A stretch of DNA of 64,000 nucleotides, taken from Candidatus Poribacteria bacterium (GTDB taxonomy: Bacteria > Poribacteria > WGA-4E > WGA-3G). The notes beneath the pieces are model-generated. The model was not told where the DNA came from, searched no databases, and saw only the letters and a program-made list of their open reading frames with translations. Of this stretch, positions 44,707 to 52,678 are shown in pieces. The stretch is taken from assembly GCA_028820635.1 (NCBI GenBank), contig JAPPIG010000043.1, positions 53,018-117,017 on the forward strand, given 5' to 3'. Both the position numbers and the translations under genes were made by a program. Position 1 is the first letter of the stretch. Every line of letters begins with the position of its first letter.

Positions 44707-46185
44707 TTACATATAATAGCGGAAAGATGGATGTGGTTTTTCATTTTCTCCTACCTCTGCCATGATGCCTCCGACCCGGCGAGAAAAAAATAGCGTTACA
44801 GGGTGGGCACTGCTCATGCTTGCCGTATTCCAGTTCATGCGGGCGAGTCCTAATATGTCTGAGGCGACCTGATGCATGTCAACATCATCGTTACTCATTA
44901 GTCTCACGGGAGCAGGAATGTGAGGTCCAGGATACGTCCGCCATTCAGGCATATAGCCTGTAGTGAATAGATATGTGGCTTCCTTATTGACTGTACACAA
45001 GGTGCCTTTTCTCGGGGGATATGCTCCATAAGTTAATAGCCGAAATTGTGTCGGCATAATGTTTATTAATTCGACTATGGGAATGTCACGGAAACCGTGT
45101 CGGAACCCTTCTTGTTCTGAGTCGTCAAATCTTGATGTCTTATGTAGGACAATACGCTTCGGATTGCCACCTGTCTGTTCACTGTACTCTTGAATAACTT
45201 GATTTGCGAGTTTGGCTGCCTGATCTTCCGTTAGATGCACGTTCCTTCCCTGCTTTTCATCCCACGGAATAGCTTCTCCACGCAGTGCGAAACCTTCGCC
45301 ACGGCTTGAAAAAGCTTGTGCTAAACTTGAATAGACAAGATGTTGTGATGGCGTTCGTAAATGATGAAAACTGATACCAACAAAGCAGGTTTCTGGTCCG
45401 TCTACCTTAAAACGCCACGGTATTCCTCCCGCTTTGTAATAGAGTGCTACGCTCATGTTCCATGCTCTTGTAGCGGCTTCTTGACCAGTTTCCATATCTT
45501 CAAACAATCTCTCAGTTCCAATTTGAATTGGCATTTCATATTTCATCGTTTGAGCTTTCAAAGCACGTCTAAAATCCCGGTTCAGCAGGTCTTCTTCGGT
45601 TTCTTCTATGTCTTGAAATAAAGAAAGTTGTCCACGCTCAGCCTTACGTTTCTTGATGGATTCAAGTTGCTTAGGAGTCAAATTACTTGAAATGCTCCAA
45701 CATGTTTGGACGACCTCATTTGGCAAACAACACATTACTATATCAGGACGAGTTTGAGAGCAATTGACCAACTTATCTATACCATCGGTATAAAGATTCA
45801 ATACATCCTCAAAACGGCTTTTTGAATTCTTTATTGCTAATGCTCTTTCAAGTTCTTTGTTGTCAATTGTTTTTACCCATTGGTTTCTTAACTCAAGTTT
45901 AGCGTGAAAAATATCTTGAAAACCAGGGAAATCCTGGTATTGTGGAGAGTCTTTAATCTCGGTGGGCATTACTTTGCAACACCTTTCAATCCATTTATAG
46001 CCTTTATTTAATATTTCTGTGTTGCCAACGAAACCAACGCGGACCTCTCTTTTATGAGCGGCTCCGAAACGTCGGTCAAAAGGACCTGCTTCAGTTAGAC
46101 CTACTTTTGGATCTATAAATGTACCTGGGGCACCAAATTCAATCTCTGGTGTAGGTAATTGGTTGATTTCCATTTGAATTAACAT
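44707..46185 (-). CDS. Short prokaryotic Argonaute (MID-PIWI)
   Basis: A 492-residue short Argonaute lacking N and PAZ domains. The MID region spans about 45-245 with RDFRRALKAQTMKYEMPIQIG (205-223) in the place of the guide 5'-phosphate pocket. The PIWI region spans about 260-492: CFVGISFHHLR, RIVLHKTSRFDDSEQEGF, and the C-terminal LGLARMNWNTASMSSAHPVTLFFSRRVGG. Ser272 stands where slicing Argonautes have the first catalytic aspartate, so PIWI should not cut, as in all short pAgos. AGAGGAAGAAG precedes ATG 46185, which lies 47 bp inside the SIR2-APAZ gene. Guide and target recognition and control of the partner are inferred. Confidence 0.9.
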   Translation of the reverse strand: MLIQMEINQLPTPEIEFGAPGTFIDPKVGLTEAGPFDRRFGAAHKREVRVGFVGNTEILNKGYKWIERCCKVMPTEIKDSPQYQDFPGFQDIFHAKLELRNQWVKTIDNKELERALAIKNSKSRFEDVLNLYTDGIDKLVNCSQTRPDIVMCCLPNEVVQTCWSISSNLTPKQLESIKKRKAERGQLSLFQDIEETEEDLLNRDFRRALKAQTMKYEMPIQIGTERLFEDMETGQEAATRAWNMSVALYYKAGGIPWRFKVDGPETCFVGISFHHLRTPSQHLVYSSLAQAFSSRGEGFALRGEAIPWDEKQGRNVHLTEDQAAKLANQVIQEYSEQTGGNPKRIVLHKTSRFDDSEQEGFRHGFRDIPIVELINIMPTQFRLLTYGAYPPRKGTLCTVNKEATYLFTTGYMPEWRTYPGPHIPAPVRLMSNDDVDMHQVASDILGLARMNWNTASMSSAHPVTLFFSRRVGGIMAEVGENEKPHPSFRYYM

Positions 46186-48925
46186 CTTCTTCCTCTGCTA
46201 ATTGCGAAACCGTCTGTGAGATTTCTGACTCTAACTGTGCCAATTCGCTTGTATCCAATTTCTCAAGTTCTCCAATTCCCCATGCTTCATCTAATTCCAT
46301 CACAGGAGCAACAACCGCTGATAAGTTGTTTCTAATAAGGATTTGATGCCCGTTGCCTTTATGGATTCTATTTTCTGAAACGGCATTCGATTTTATATCG
46401 GGTGGACCTGTGTCTAACGCAAAAGTACCATGTTTTCCACCTGAAAGCACCCATGCCCAGAATACAAGATCGTTGTGTACCACATTGTTGTAATCGTGAC
46501 TCTGGAGCCGGGTGGAATATTTATTGGTCAAATCACCAGACAAATACGATGCTTTTCCATCAGTAGTAAAAACATAACTTGGAAGTAAGAGTAGGGTCCA
46601 GACATTTCCATAGCGTTCAAACCGAAACCAAAATGACTTATGTTCCCAATAATTATTTCTTTTTTTTACAATTTTTCGGGTAGCACGGCGGACACGTGCC
46701 TTGTAGGTGATTTCTCGATATTTTTCGCCGGTTTTAGGGAAATATGCACGTTTTCGATCTTTGTCTACCAATAGGTCTTGTGCTTCAAGATGTCTGAAAA
46801 AACATGTATTGAGTAGCCAGACAAAAGCCTTCTCATCATAGGTGTTAATAAATTCTTCAATGGTTATTTTTCTGATATCGTTAGTGTCAATTGCAGTGTA
46901 AAGTGGATTAGCAGAAGTTGATAGATTCTCAAAAGTAAAAAGCCTTTCTGCATAAGCCATGAATGGAGGCAACCAATCTGCTTCTGTACTTTCCCATACA
47001 TCCTTTGCTTTTCGTGCAGTAGTTCCAGCGTGCCAAATAACATCTGGCAGCGTAACAACCTCAAGAAGATTGCTCGCGTAACGGGTGAAGTGATTACTGC
47101 TGGAGGCAGTTCCAGTAATTGTATCAACTGCTTCAGGGCGGCGCGAAATTGTTATTTCGAAAGCAGCATTGTCATCAATAGGTCCAAAATTTACTTCATT
47201 TTTGTTTTCATCACATTTCTGCCAAACGTCCGGTAATCCAGAACCCGCTCTTTCCATATCCCCTGTTCCATAAAACAAGTCTGACACCACGGGGTTCCGA
47301 TATCCTTGAATGCCCCGTACCCCGCCTTTGATTTTTGTTTCAAATGTGTATCTTATCTCATTAGGAGGTGTTGCCGGCATCTGCTCTATAACGTCTTGAA
47401 CTAACCCGCCTGGATTGCGGACACGGATAAAATTTTGCTCAATTTCAACCACGATTGGTTCATTCTTCTCATAGTCCCGATGTACAAGTGCATTAACAAC
47501 TATTTCTCGCAAAGCATCCGGAGGATAGGGATACACAGATTTTGAGTGTTGCCCTCCTTTTAGGAGAAACGCTCGGTTAATGGGAGAAAGCAGTGCATAA
47601 ATCTCGTTAAGTTGATGCCAAAGGTTACCCTCAATTTCTTCTTCTATCTGATTGGTGAAAGTATCAAAAATGCTTTCGATCCAATCGGGATCTCCATTTA
47701 TACGTACGATGACTTTAGCGGTTTGGATACGATGCTGCGGATTCTCGGCAAAAAGTAAGTAACCTCCCAATGTTGGGTATATATTTCCATCTTCTACATT
47801 TGCAGCAAGGCGTTGATTACACAGTAATTGTACAATCCAATTATCGTCTATAGTTGATGGTACTCTAATACCTGTTCTATCGCAATATTCCTGAAGTCGA
47901 AGTCTCATCGTCGGCCAATCATAATCATCCAAGGTAGCTGTTGTAAGTTGCTGGAAATCATAAGGCAGCGATAATGAATCTTCAGTTACAGGTGGAATTA
48001 AGCGTTGATAGATTTCAGGTTGTAGATGATGAAAATGTTGCAATAGGGTATCCATCACTTCGTCAAATCCATCAATGGATACGACTTGAAAGTTAGTTTT
48101 AATCTCCCTAGCAAGAGAATGGGCCAAAGGTGTAAGGTTATCTAGGGCTGCGTCACCATAATTTATGGTGCACCAGTAGATCCCATGTGGATAACCATTT
48201 GCAGTCTCAGCATTATCAATGAGGAGATGTCTCATTACAGAAGGTTCGGCACCTCGATATCCAATAACTATCAACGGATGATCTCTCAAAAGGGGTAATA
48301 ATTTTGAAACAAGCGAAGCATCTAGTTCCTCATTTATTTCTGCCAGAGTATTTTTGTCAGTATAATGCTGAACTGAACCGTGCAGACAAATCAATTGGGG
48401 ATGTTGTGGGCTTGTTGATATCGTTGTAAAGTCAGATGCTGTTTGGAATACATCAATATGGTGAAGTTGACGAGTACCTCTGCTAAGATCCCGTAAAATT
48501 GTATCAAAATTCGTAGTGAGTACAGTACGAACACATCTTTTCACCATAAGTTCTACCAGACATTTATATCCTTCACCCGGTTCCACTTGTGTATTCAGGA
48601 TATCAAGAAAGAATTGCCTTCTATCTTCTCTTGGCTGAAGAATGTTTTCAATCGCGTAAGGATAATTTTGAGCGCGTTCCCAATCTGACCGATACCAATT
48701 CTGTTTTTCTAACCACGGATACCAGTCACTGCGCCGTATGCGCGGATCTTCAATAGAAAGGTTGTTTTCCTTACAGTATCCCCATCTTGCTATCTTTTCA
48801 ACCATTTCACCTGCAAGAGGAATACCCGAACTGTAGGAAGCACCAGCACCGAGTAAGAAGATAGGATCTGGTCCATCTGTAAAGAGAGAATGTAAGTGCC
48901 CAATAGTTTTTGTCTGAAATTGCAA
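46139..48925 (-). CDS. SIR2 - GHKL ATPase-like (COG2865) - APAZ fusion, partner of the short Argonaute
   Basis: A 928-residue three-part protein. SIR2 (about 15-300): GAGASYSSGIP 26-36, TTNFD 137-141, LHGS 181-184, IGYRGAEPS 221-229. All core NAD-handling residues seem present. Middle (about 335-600): a linker like that of Schlafen/RecG-like proteins (YPTLGGYLLFAENPQ), then an HATPase_c_4-like module with N-box REIVVNALVHRDY 473-485, NPGG 504-507 and GSGLPDVW 561-568; the usual AlbA_2 domain is missing. APAZ-like (about 610-880): FVWLLNTCFFRHLEAQDLL and FWFRFERYGNVWTLLLLPSY, then FTTDG. SIR2-APAZ/short-Ago pairs deplete NAD(P) on plasmid or phage detection. The ATPase-like insert is unusual. 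First gene of the operon. Confidence 0.88.
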   Translation of the reverse strand: MQFQTKTIGHLHSLFTDGPDPIFLLGAGASYSSGIPLAGEMVEKIARWGYCKENNLSIEDPRIRRSDWYPWLEKQNWYRSDWERAQNYPYAIENILQPREDRRQFFLDILNTQVEPGEGYKCLVELMVKRCVRTVLTTNFDTILRDLSRGTRQLHHIDVFQTASDFTTISTSPQHPQLICLHGSVQHYTDKNTLAEINEELDASLVSKLLPLLRDHPLIVIGYRGAEPSVMRHLLIDNAETANGYPHGIYWCTINYGDAALDNLTPLAHSLAREIKTNFQVVSIDGFDEVMDTLLQHFHHLQPEIYQRLIPPVTEDSLSLPYDFQQLTTATLDDYDWPTMRLRLQEYCDRTGIRVPSTIDDNWIVQLLCNQRLAANVEDGNIYPTLGGYLLFAENPQHRIQTAKVIVRINGDPDWIESIFDTFTNQIEEEIEGNLWHQLNEIYALLSPINRAFLLKGGQHSKSVYPYPPDALREIVVNALVHRDYEKNEPIVVEIEQNFIRVRNPGGLVQDVIEQMPATPPNEIRYTFETKIKGGVRGIQGYRNPVVSDLFYGTGDMERAGSGLPDVWQKCDENKNEVNFGPIDDNAAFEITISRRPEAVDTITGTASSSNHFTRYASNLLEVVTLPDVIWHAGTTARKAKDVWESTEADWLPPFMAYAERLFTFENLSTSANPLYTAIDTNDIRKITIEEFINTYDEKAFVWLLNTCFFRHLEAQDLLVDKDRKRAYFPKTGEKYREITYKARVRRATRKIVKKRNNYWEHKSFWFRFERYGNVWTLLLLPSYVFTTDGKASYLSGDLTNKYSTRLQSHDYNNVVHNDLVFWAWVLSGGKHGTFALDTGPPDIKSNAVSENRIHKGNGHQILIRNNLSAVVAPVMELDEAWGIGELEKLDTSELAQLESEISQTVSQLAEEEDVNSNGNQPITYTRD

Positions 48926-49522
48926 ATTATTACCCTATTAATTCCCATTGTATTTGAAAACTCAGTAACGAACTTGTTACACCTCCAACGGAGCCGCACT
49001 ACTTTATCTTATACATATTTTCCTTTTCCACGTTGACGTGCAGAGATCAAATACTATCCAGCAATTCTACTTTGGTTATGTTATTAACAACTGCATTATA
49101 AAATTTATTTGGAGAATTTTCAAGTTAAAAATAAATTGCGATGTGTAAAGTTTTGAGATTAGCCAAGTCTTCTCTCTGATAGAAGATGAACCTTGTCTGC
49201 CCGATTTATCAGACACCCAAAATCAGCGAAATCCGAGACTCAAAAAACGCTTCCACCCGACTATTTCTGCAAACTTATTGTAAATATATTGGATATCTAT
49301 TGTCTGACAAACCACAAAAACTTCTAATCACCACACAGAATTAGATATAATTTCAGTATGAAAAAATATTACCACTCTCCAAACACAAAACAAACAGACC
49401 ATTTAGCCATAATTATTGAAAAATCGGGAAGGTTGCAAAAGTCCAAAATTAAAATTTTTTTCCAAATAAGAAAAATGCCTATAAACTTATACAGAGACTG
49501 GTTTTATAGCCAATTTCAAAAA

Positions 49523-49558
49523 GTTACCATGGTAACAAAAAAGTTACCAAATGGTAAC
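49523..49558. promoter_or_regulatory. Two tandem GTTACC dyads, candidate operator
   Basis: GTTACCATGGTAAC (49523-49536) is a perfect 14-bp palindrome. Twenty bases further, GTTACC-AAAT-GGTAAC (49543-49558) repeats the arms with a four-base centre. Two dyads spaced two helical turns apart resemble a regulator-binding pair. They lie about 100 bp upstream of the promoter at 49654 and about 600 bp upstream of the SIR2-APAZ gene. Confidence 0.5.
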
Positions 49559-49653
49559 CTTTTGAGTAAGAGCGATCTCCGAATCGAGACTTTACGACGA
49601 AAACAAATAAAAGCTGAAAATTGAATGCCTCTGACAGACAATTAACAAAAATG

Positions 49654-49683
49654 TTGTCAAGTTAGCATAAAATATGATACAAT
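49654..49683 (+). promoter_or_regulatory. Candidate promoter for the secreted unknown protein
   Basis: TTGTCA (49654-49659), 18 bp, TACAAT (49678-49683): five of six matches in each box. Transcription would begin near 49690, which supports ATG 49728 as the start of the downstream gene. Confidence 0.55.
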
Positions 49684-49727
49684 CACTGTTAAATATGATA
49701 AAGAGTATCAAAGATAGAGGTATAGCA

Positions 49728-50954
49728 ATGCGTTTTACACATGTCCTAACAACATCGATTGTTTCCCTATTTCTTATCAGTTTTCTCGCTGCATCCCCCG
49801 CACTTGGTTTCATTGAACGTGAATATACAATACGTGAAGTCCTTGATGCTTGCACAAACATCGTTTTTGGAGAAGTTAAGAGTGTTGATACACGACGGTT
49901 GCAGGCAATTATTACGGTTAAAGAAGATGTGAAAGGCAAAAGTAATCTAAAAGAAATTAAGATGAACTTTCAAACTGGACAATATAAAAGGAACACCTCA
50001 CCGCGAAAAATGGTACGACTACTTGAACAAGGCATGCCAATTATCGTTTTCTATCGGGACCATTACGGTATTGATAGTATGTGCTTTATCGATGATACAT
50101 GGTTTCAAATGCGATTATATCAGGGCAGAAGTCGCAATTTAGGCAGAAGCGGCAGTTCATGGTGGAGTTTTACCCACATTGATCCAATGATGAACCGAAC
50201 GTTTAAAGGTAAAACAAAAACTTTTCAAAATGTTGTTCGCGACATTTTAGATGGTAAAATGTGGGTTACCGCTACCAAGGACGCATTAAAAATACTGGTT
50301 TTGACAGGTAATAGTACCTCTCCAACTTGGGGACAAACTCATGTTCATACCAATACGATGACCTACGAATATCAGGCACTACGGAATATTAAAAAAGTTG
50401 GTAAACGTCCGACCGCATTGGAATCTACCAAAATACGAACGCTACCGAACTTACAAGAGGCAAATATCTTATGGCTTGGATACGAAGAGATTTCAAGTTT
50501 TGGTCGGTACCTCCTTCCAAAAAAGACAGAAACAGCCATTAAAAACTTCGTCAAAAATGGTGGTATTGTTATCGTTTCAGGACAAGACAGTACTATGCAA
50601 AAACCGTGCGGTGTCGGGTGGTTACAGGGCAATTTGACCGGTGTTGAAAGCCCGCCAGATAGATTTTTTGAAGTTACCAATAAAGAAGTTACTCTCTTCA
50701 CAACACCTAACAAAATTCAATCAGGTAAAATTTATACTGACGATGCATGGGTAGGTTGGGATAAGAACGATGAGATTTTTGCAACAACCCCAGAACGCAA
50801 CGAACTCGTTATCGGTGCAAGGCAGTATGGAAAGGGCCTGTACATTATCACCAGTCTTCGCAACGATAACCAGTATACCGTTTCCATGAACAAGGGGCTC
50901 ATGGAAAACATAATCCATTATGCGGCAAACCGGATTGAACGCAAGAATCGGTGA
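49728..50954 (+). CDS. Secreted hypothetical protein with a GATase/ThuA-like C-terminal region
   Basis: A protein of about 408 residues with a good signal peptide (MRFTHVLTTSIVSLFLISFL, cleavage near AASPALG). The N-terminal part contains beta-rich text (VFGEVKSVDTRRLQAIITVKEDVKG) like domains found in secreted DUF proteins. The C-terminal half (ILVLTGNSTSPTWGQ; ANILWLGYEEISSFGRYLLP; FVKNGGIVIVSGQDS) resembles the class-I glutamine-amidotransferase/ThuA-like fold used non-catalytically in many exported proteins. AGAGGTAT precedes ATG 49728; the longer reading from 49674 would begin upstream of the predicted transcript start. No function known. Confidence 0.7.
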   Translation: MRFTHVLTTSIVSLFLISFLAASPALGFIEREYTIREVLDACTNIVFGEVKSVDTRRLQAIITVKEDVKGKSNLKEIKMNFQTGQYKRNTSPRKMVRLLEQGMPIIVFYRDHYGIDSMCFIDDTWFQMRLYQGRSRNLGRSGSSWWSFTHIDPMMNRTFKGKTKTFQNVVRDILDGKMWVTATKDALKILVLTGNSTSPTWGQTHVHTNTMTYEYQALRNIKKVGKRPTALESTKIRTLPNLQEANILWLGYEEISSFGRYLLPKKTETAIKNFVKNGGIVIVSGQDSTMQKPCGVGWLQGNLTGVESPPDRFFEVTNKEVTLFTTPNKIQSGKIYTDDAWVGWDKNDEIFATTPERNELVIGARQYGKGLYIITSLRNDNQYTVSMNKGLMENIIHYAANRIERKNR

Positions 50955-50992
50955 TGCAACCCCAGGCATTCAATTATTGAGTTTCGCTATTG

Positions 50993-51016
50993 TTGGCGGG
51001 GTTCCAACCCCGCCAA
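50993..51016. repeat. Perfect 11-bp inverted repeat
   Basis: TTGGCGGGGTT-CC-AACCCCGCCAA lies 39 bp after the secreted-protein gene. It would form a very stable hairpin and may end transcription from either side, since the SpoIIE gene converges on it. No T-run follows. It resembles the GC-rich palindromes elsewhere in the window. Confidence 0.7.
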
Positions 51017-51018
51017 AT

Positions 51019-51071
51019 GCCATACGCGCATTTGGCGTTGATTTGGATGAATGCCAAAAGCGCATTCATCG
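51019..51071 (+). repeat. Dispersed repeat fragment with GATTTGGAT direct repeats
   Basis: GCGTTGATTTGGATGAATGCC and GCATTCATCGTTGATTTGGAT share a CGTTGATTTGGAT direct repeat around an ATGAATGC/GCATTCAT hairpin. Same family as the repeats bracketing the 29.6-31.9 kb scar and as the arms of the 41747 hairpin. Confidence 0.55.
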
Positions 51072-51182
51072 TTGATTTGGATTTCAGATACTCAGAATGA
51101 AAATCGGGTTGGAAACCCTCTAACAAAGATGTTTTGTGGCAATTGAATAACTCTGGATGCAACGCAATAAGAAATCTCACGA

Positions 51183-52364
51183 CTATCGAAATTTTGAGAC
51201 AACTAATGTAATATCATCATCTGGACTTCCACTTTGCTGAAATACTGCAAGGTCAGACAGAATCTCCTTTCTGATTTCTGCTGTAGACAGATGACGCTTG
51301 TTGTATAAAAGGTTTTTAAGGCGTTCAAGACCATACATCTCAAAATTCTCATTAAGAGTTTCTGTGATACCATCCGAATAAAGTACAAGTAAATCTCCGC
51401 GTTCCCATCTTGCCTCTGTACTGTGGTATTGCGTTATTGATTTTTCATCTGGTAACGCAATACCGACTGGTGGAAATTGCGATTCCAATTCGATGAACTC
51501 TTCACTGTCCGCCCGAAACAGGAGCATTGCCGGATGTCCTGCATTAGCAAACTCAAACCGATTGTCCTGATGTATGATAACATAACAACATGTCATATAG
51601 ATAAAGGTTTGCGCATCCTCTTCCGTCACTCTTTTGACAGCCATCATCACTTCAGGAACTGAAGCATCAAAACGGATTTGTGTTTGTATGCCACTTTTGG
51701 TCATTGCCGCAACCATGGCAGAATGAAATCCGTGCCCCATTACATCACCAATAAAAATCCCAACCCGATCATCCGGAAGATATAGATAATCGTAATAATC
51801 ACCACCAACACTGTTCGCTGGCTGGCAATATCCTGCAGAAGTTAAACACGGATGCTCAATCTCTTCGTTCGGTAGAATAGACTTTTGAACTTCTGCGGCG
51901 AGCCGCATTGATTCCTCTTGTGCAACCTCTTTTCGTATAGCACTCATCTGAATTTCAAGGTCATGCCGAATTTTATTATTTAGGACCCGAAACATACCTT
52001 TGCCAATCAATGGTTCGCGCGCCAATGCTTGATAGAAATCCTGCCGTGTAATTCGTAACAAGCGCGTCGGGGTCCCAGTTTTAATTGTCGCACTTCTCGG
52101 TTTGTCGTCAATTAAGGCTACTTCACCAAAACAATATCCCTTCTCTTTAAAAGACAGAACTTCAGTTTCTGCTTTAATGATGCTAATTTCCCCGTCAACA
52201 AGTAGGTAAAGAGAATCACCCTCATCCCCTTCTTCAAAGATAGTGTGATCTGCAGGGTGAGTTACCTCGTGTGCGATATTGCAGATTGAATTTAAACCTG
52301 CCTGCTTGAGTTCGGCAAAAAGTTCTGTTTTCTGTAGAAACTGTAATTTCTGTTCTGCTAACAT
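51183..52364 (-). CDS. cNMP-binding domain - SpoIIE/RsbU-type phosphatase
   Basis: A 393-residue protein. Residues about 10-125 form a cyclic-nucleotide-binding domain (IFEEGDEGDSLYLLVDGEISI; CFGEVALIDDKPRSATI, the phosphate-binding cassette). A short coiled-coil linker is followed by a PP2C-type SpoIIE phosphatase (about 185-393) with GGDYYDYLYL, GDVMGHGFHSAMVAA and YSDGITETLN, the acidic metal ligands. Such proteins dephosphorylate anti-sigma-factor antagonists in partner-switching pathways, here apparently gated by a cyclic nucleotide. No STAS or HPK partner is nearby. Cytoplasmic. Confidence 0.92.
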   Translation of the reverse strand: MLAEQKLQFLQKTELFAELKQAGLNSICNIAHEVTHPADHTIFEEGDEGDSLYLLVDGEISIIKAETEVLSFKEKGYCFGEVALIDDKPRSATIKTGTPTRLLRITRQDFYQALAREPLIGKGMFRVLNNKIRHDLEIQMSAIRKEVAQEESMRLAAEVQKSILPNEEIEHPCLTSAGYCQPANSVGGDYYDYLYLPDDRVGIFIGDVMGHGFHSAMVAAMTKSGIQTQIRFDASVPEVMMAVKRVTEEDAQTFIYMTCCYVIIHQDNRFEFANAGHPAMLLFRADSEEFIELESQFPPVGIALPDEKSITQYHSTEARWERGDLLVLYSDGITETLNENFEMYGLERLKNLLYNKRHLSTAEIRKEILSDLAVFQQSGSPDDDITLVVSKFR

Positions 52365-52678
52365 AAACGCTTATATCCTTGCGTTGTTATCTGTTACATA
52401 TTGGTTTGAATATTCTAACTCGGATGTATTTCACAAGACGAATTTCTGTAACACATCGTGCTATTATAATTACCTATGAAGTATTTGTCAAATCTGTTTT
52501 TCACGCAATCTATCAATATCTTGACTTTTATTGTCAATTATGTTAAAGTACAACTATCTAAATTCGTTACCCTTCAAATCAAAATGTGATGTGACTGACC
52601 AAGACTCGTGCCAATCAGATAGTTTCGTCGTAGTGTCCTGTCGGTGAGAACTATATTACGAAAAACAAAAAGGGAATT
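52365..52678. other. 314-bp divergent intergenic region
   Basis: Separates the SpoIIE gene from the large lipid enzyme. It contains TTGAC-TTTTATT-GTCAA (52521-52537), an inverted repeat overlapping a TTGACT that could be a -35 box for the plus-strand gene, with only a weak -10 (TTAAAG) following. TATAAT occurs at 52465-52470 without a matching -35. No RNA gene recognised. Confidence 0.4.

Larger units (their letters stand above)
48926..49727. other. 802-bp intergenic region between the Argonaute operon and a secreted-protein gene
   Basis: Divergent promoters are expected here. Contents: GTAACGAACTTGTTAC dyad at 48965-48980 near the SIR2 gene start; a possible solo ISKra4 end near 49143; paired GTTACC/GGTAAC dyads at 49523-49558; a fragment of the dispersed palindrome (GAGCGATCTCCGAATCG) at 49571-49587; and a good plus-strand promoter at 49654-49683. 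An 88-codon open frame at 49358-49624 lacks coding character. Confidence 0.5.

Noticed and set aside
44707..46185. Catalytically active Argonaute
   Set aside because: The first PIWI aspartate position is serine, and the remaining DEDX residues are not in place; the protein also lacks PAZ.
49358..49624. 88-codon plus-strand open frame in the Argonaute-side intergenic region
   Set aside because: No ribosome binding site, composition unlike the neighbours, and it runs through the GTTACC dyads and a dispersed-repeat fragment. Treated as non-coding.
50993..51135. Possible CRISPR-like array of short repeats near 51.0 kb
   Set aside because: Only a hairpin and two imperfect GATTTGGAT repeats; no equal-length spacers and no cas genes.
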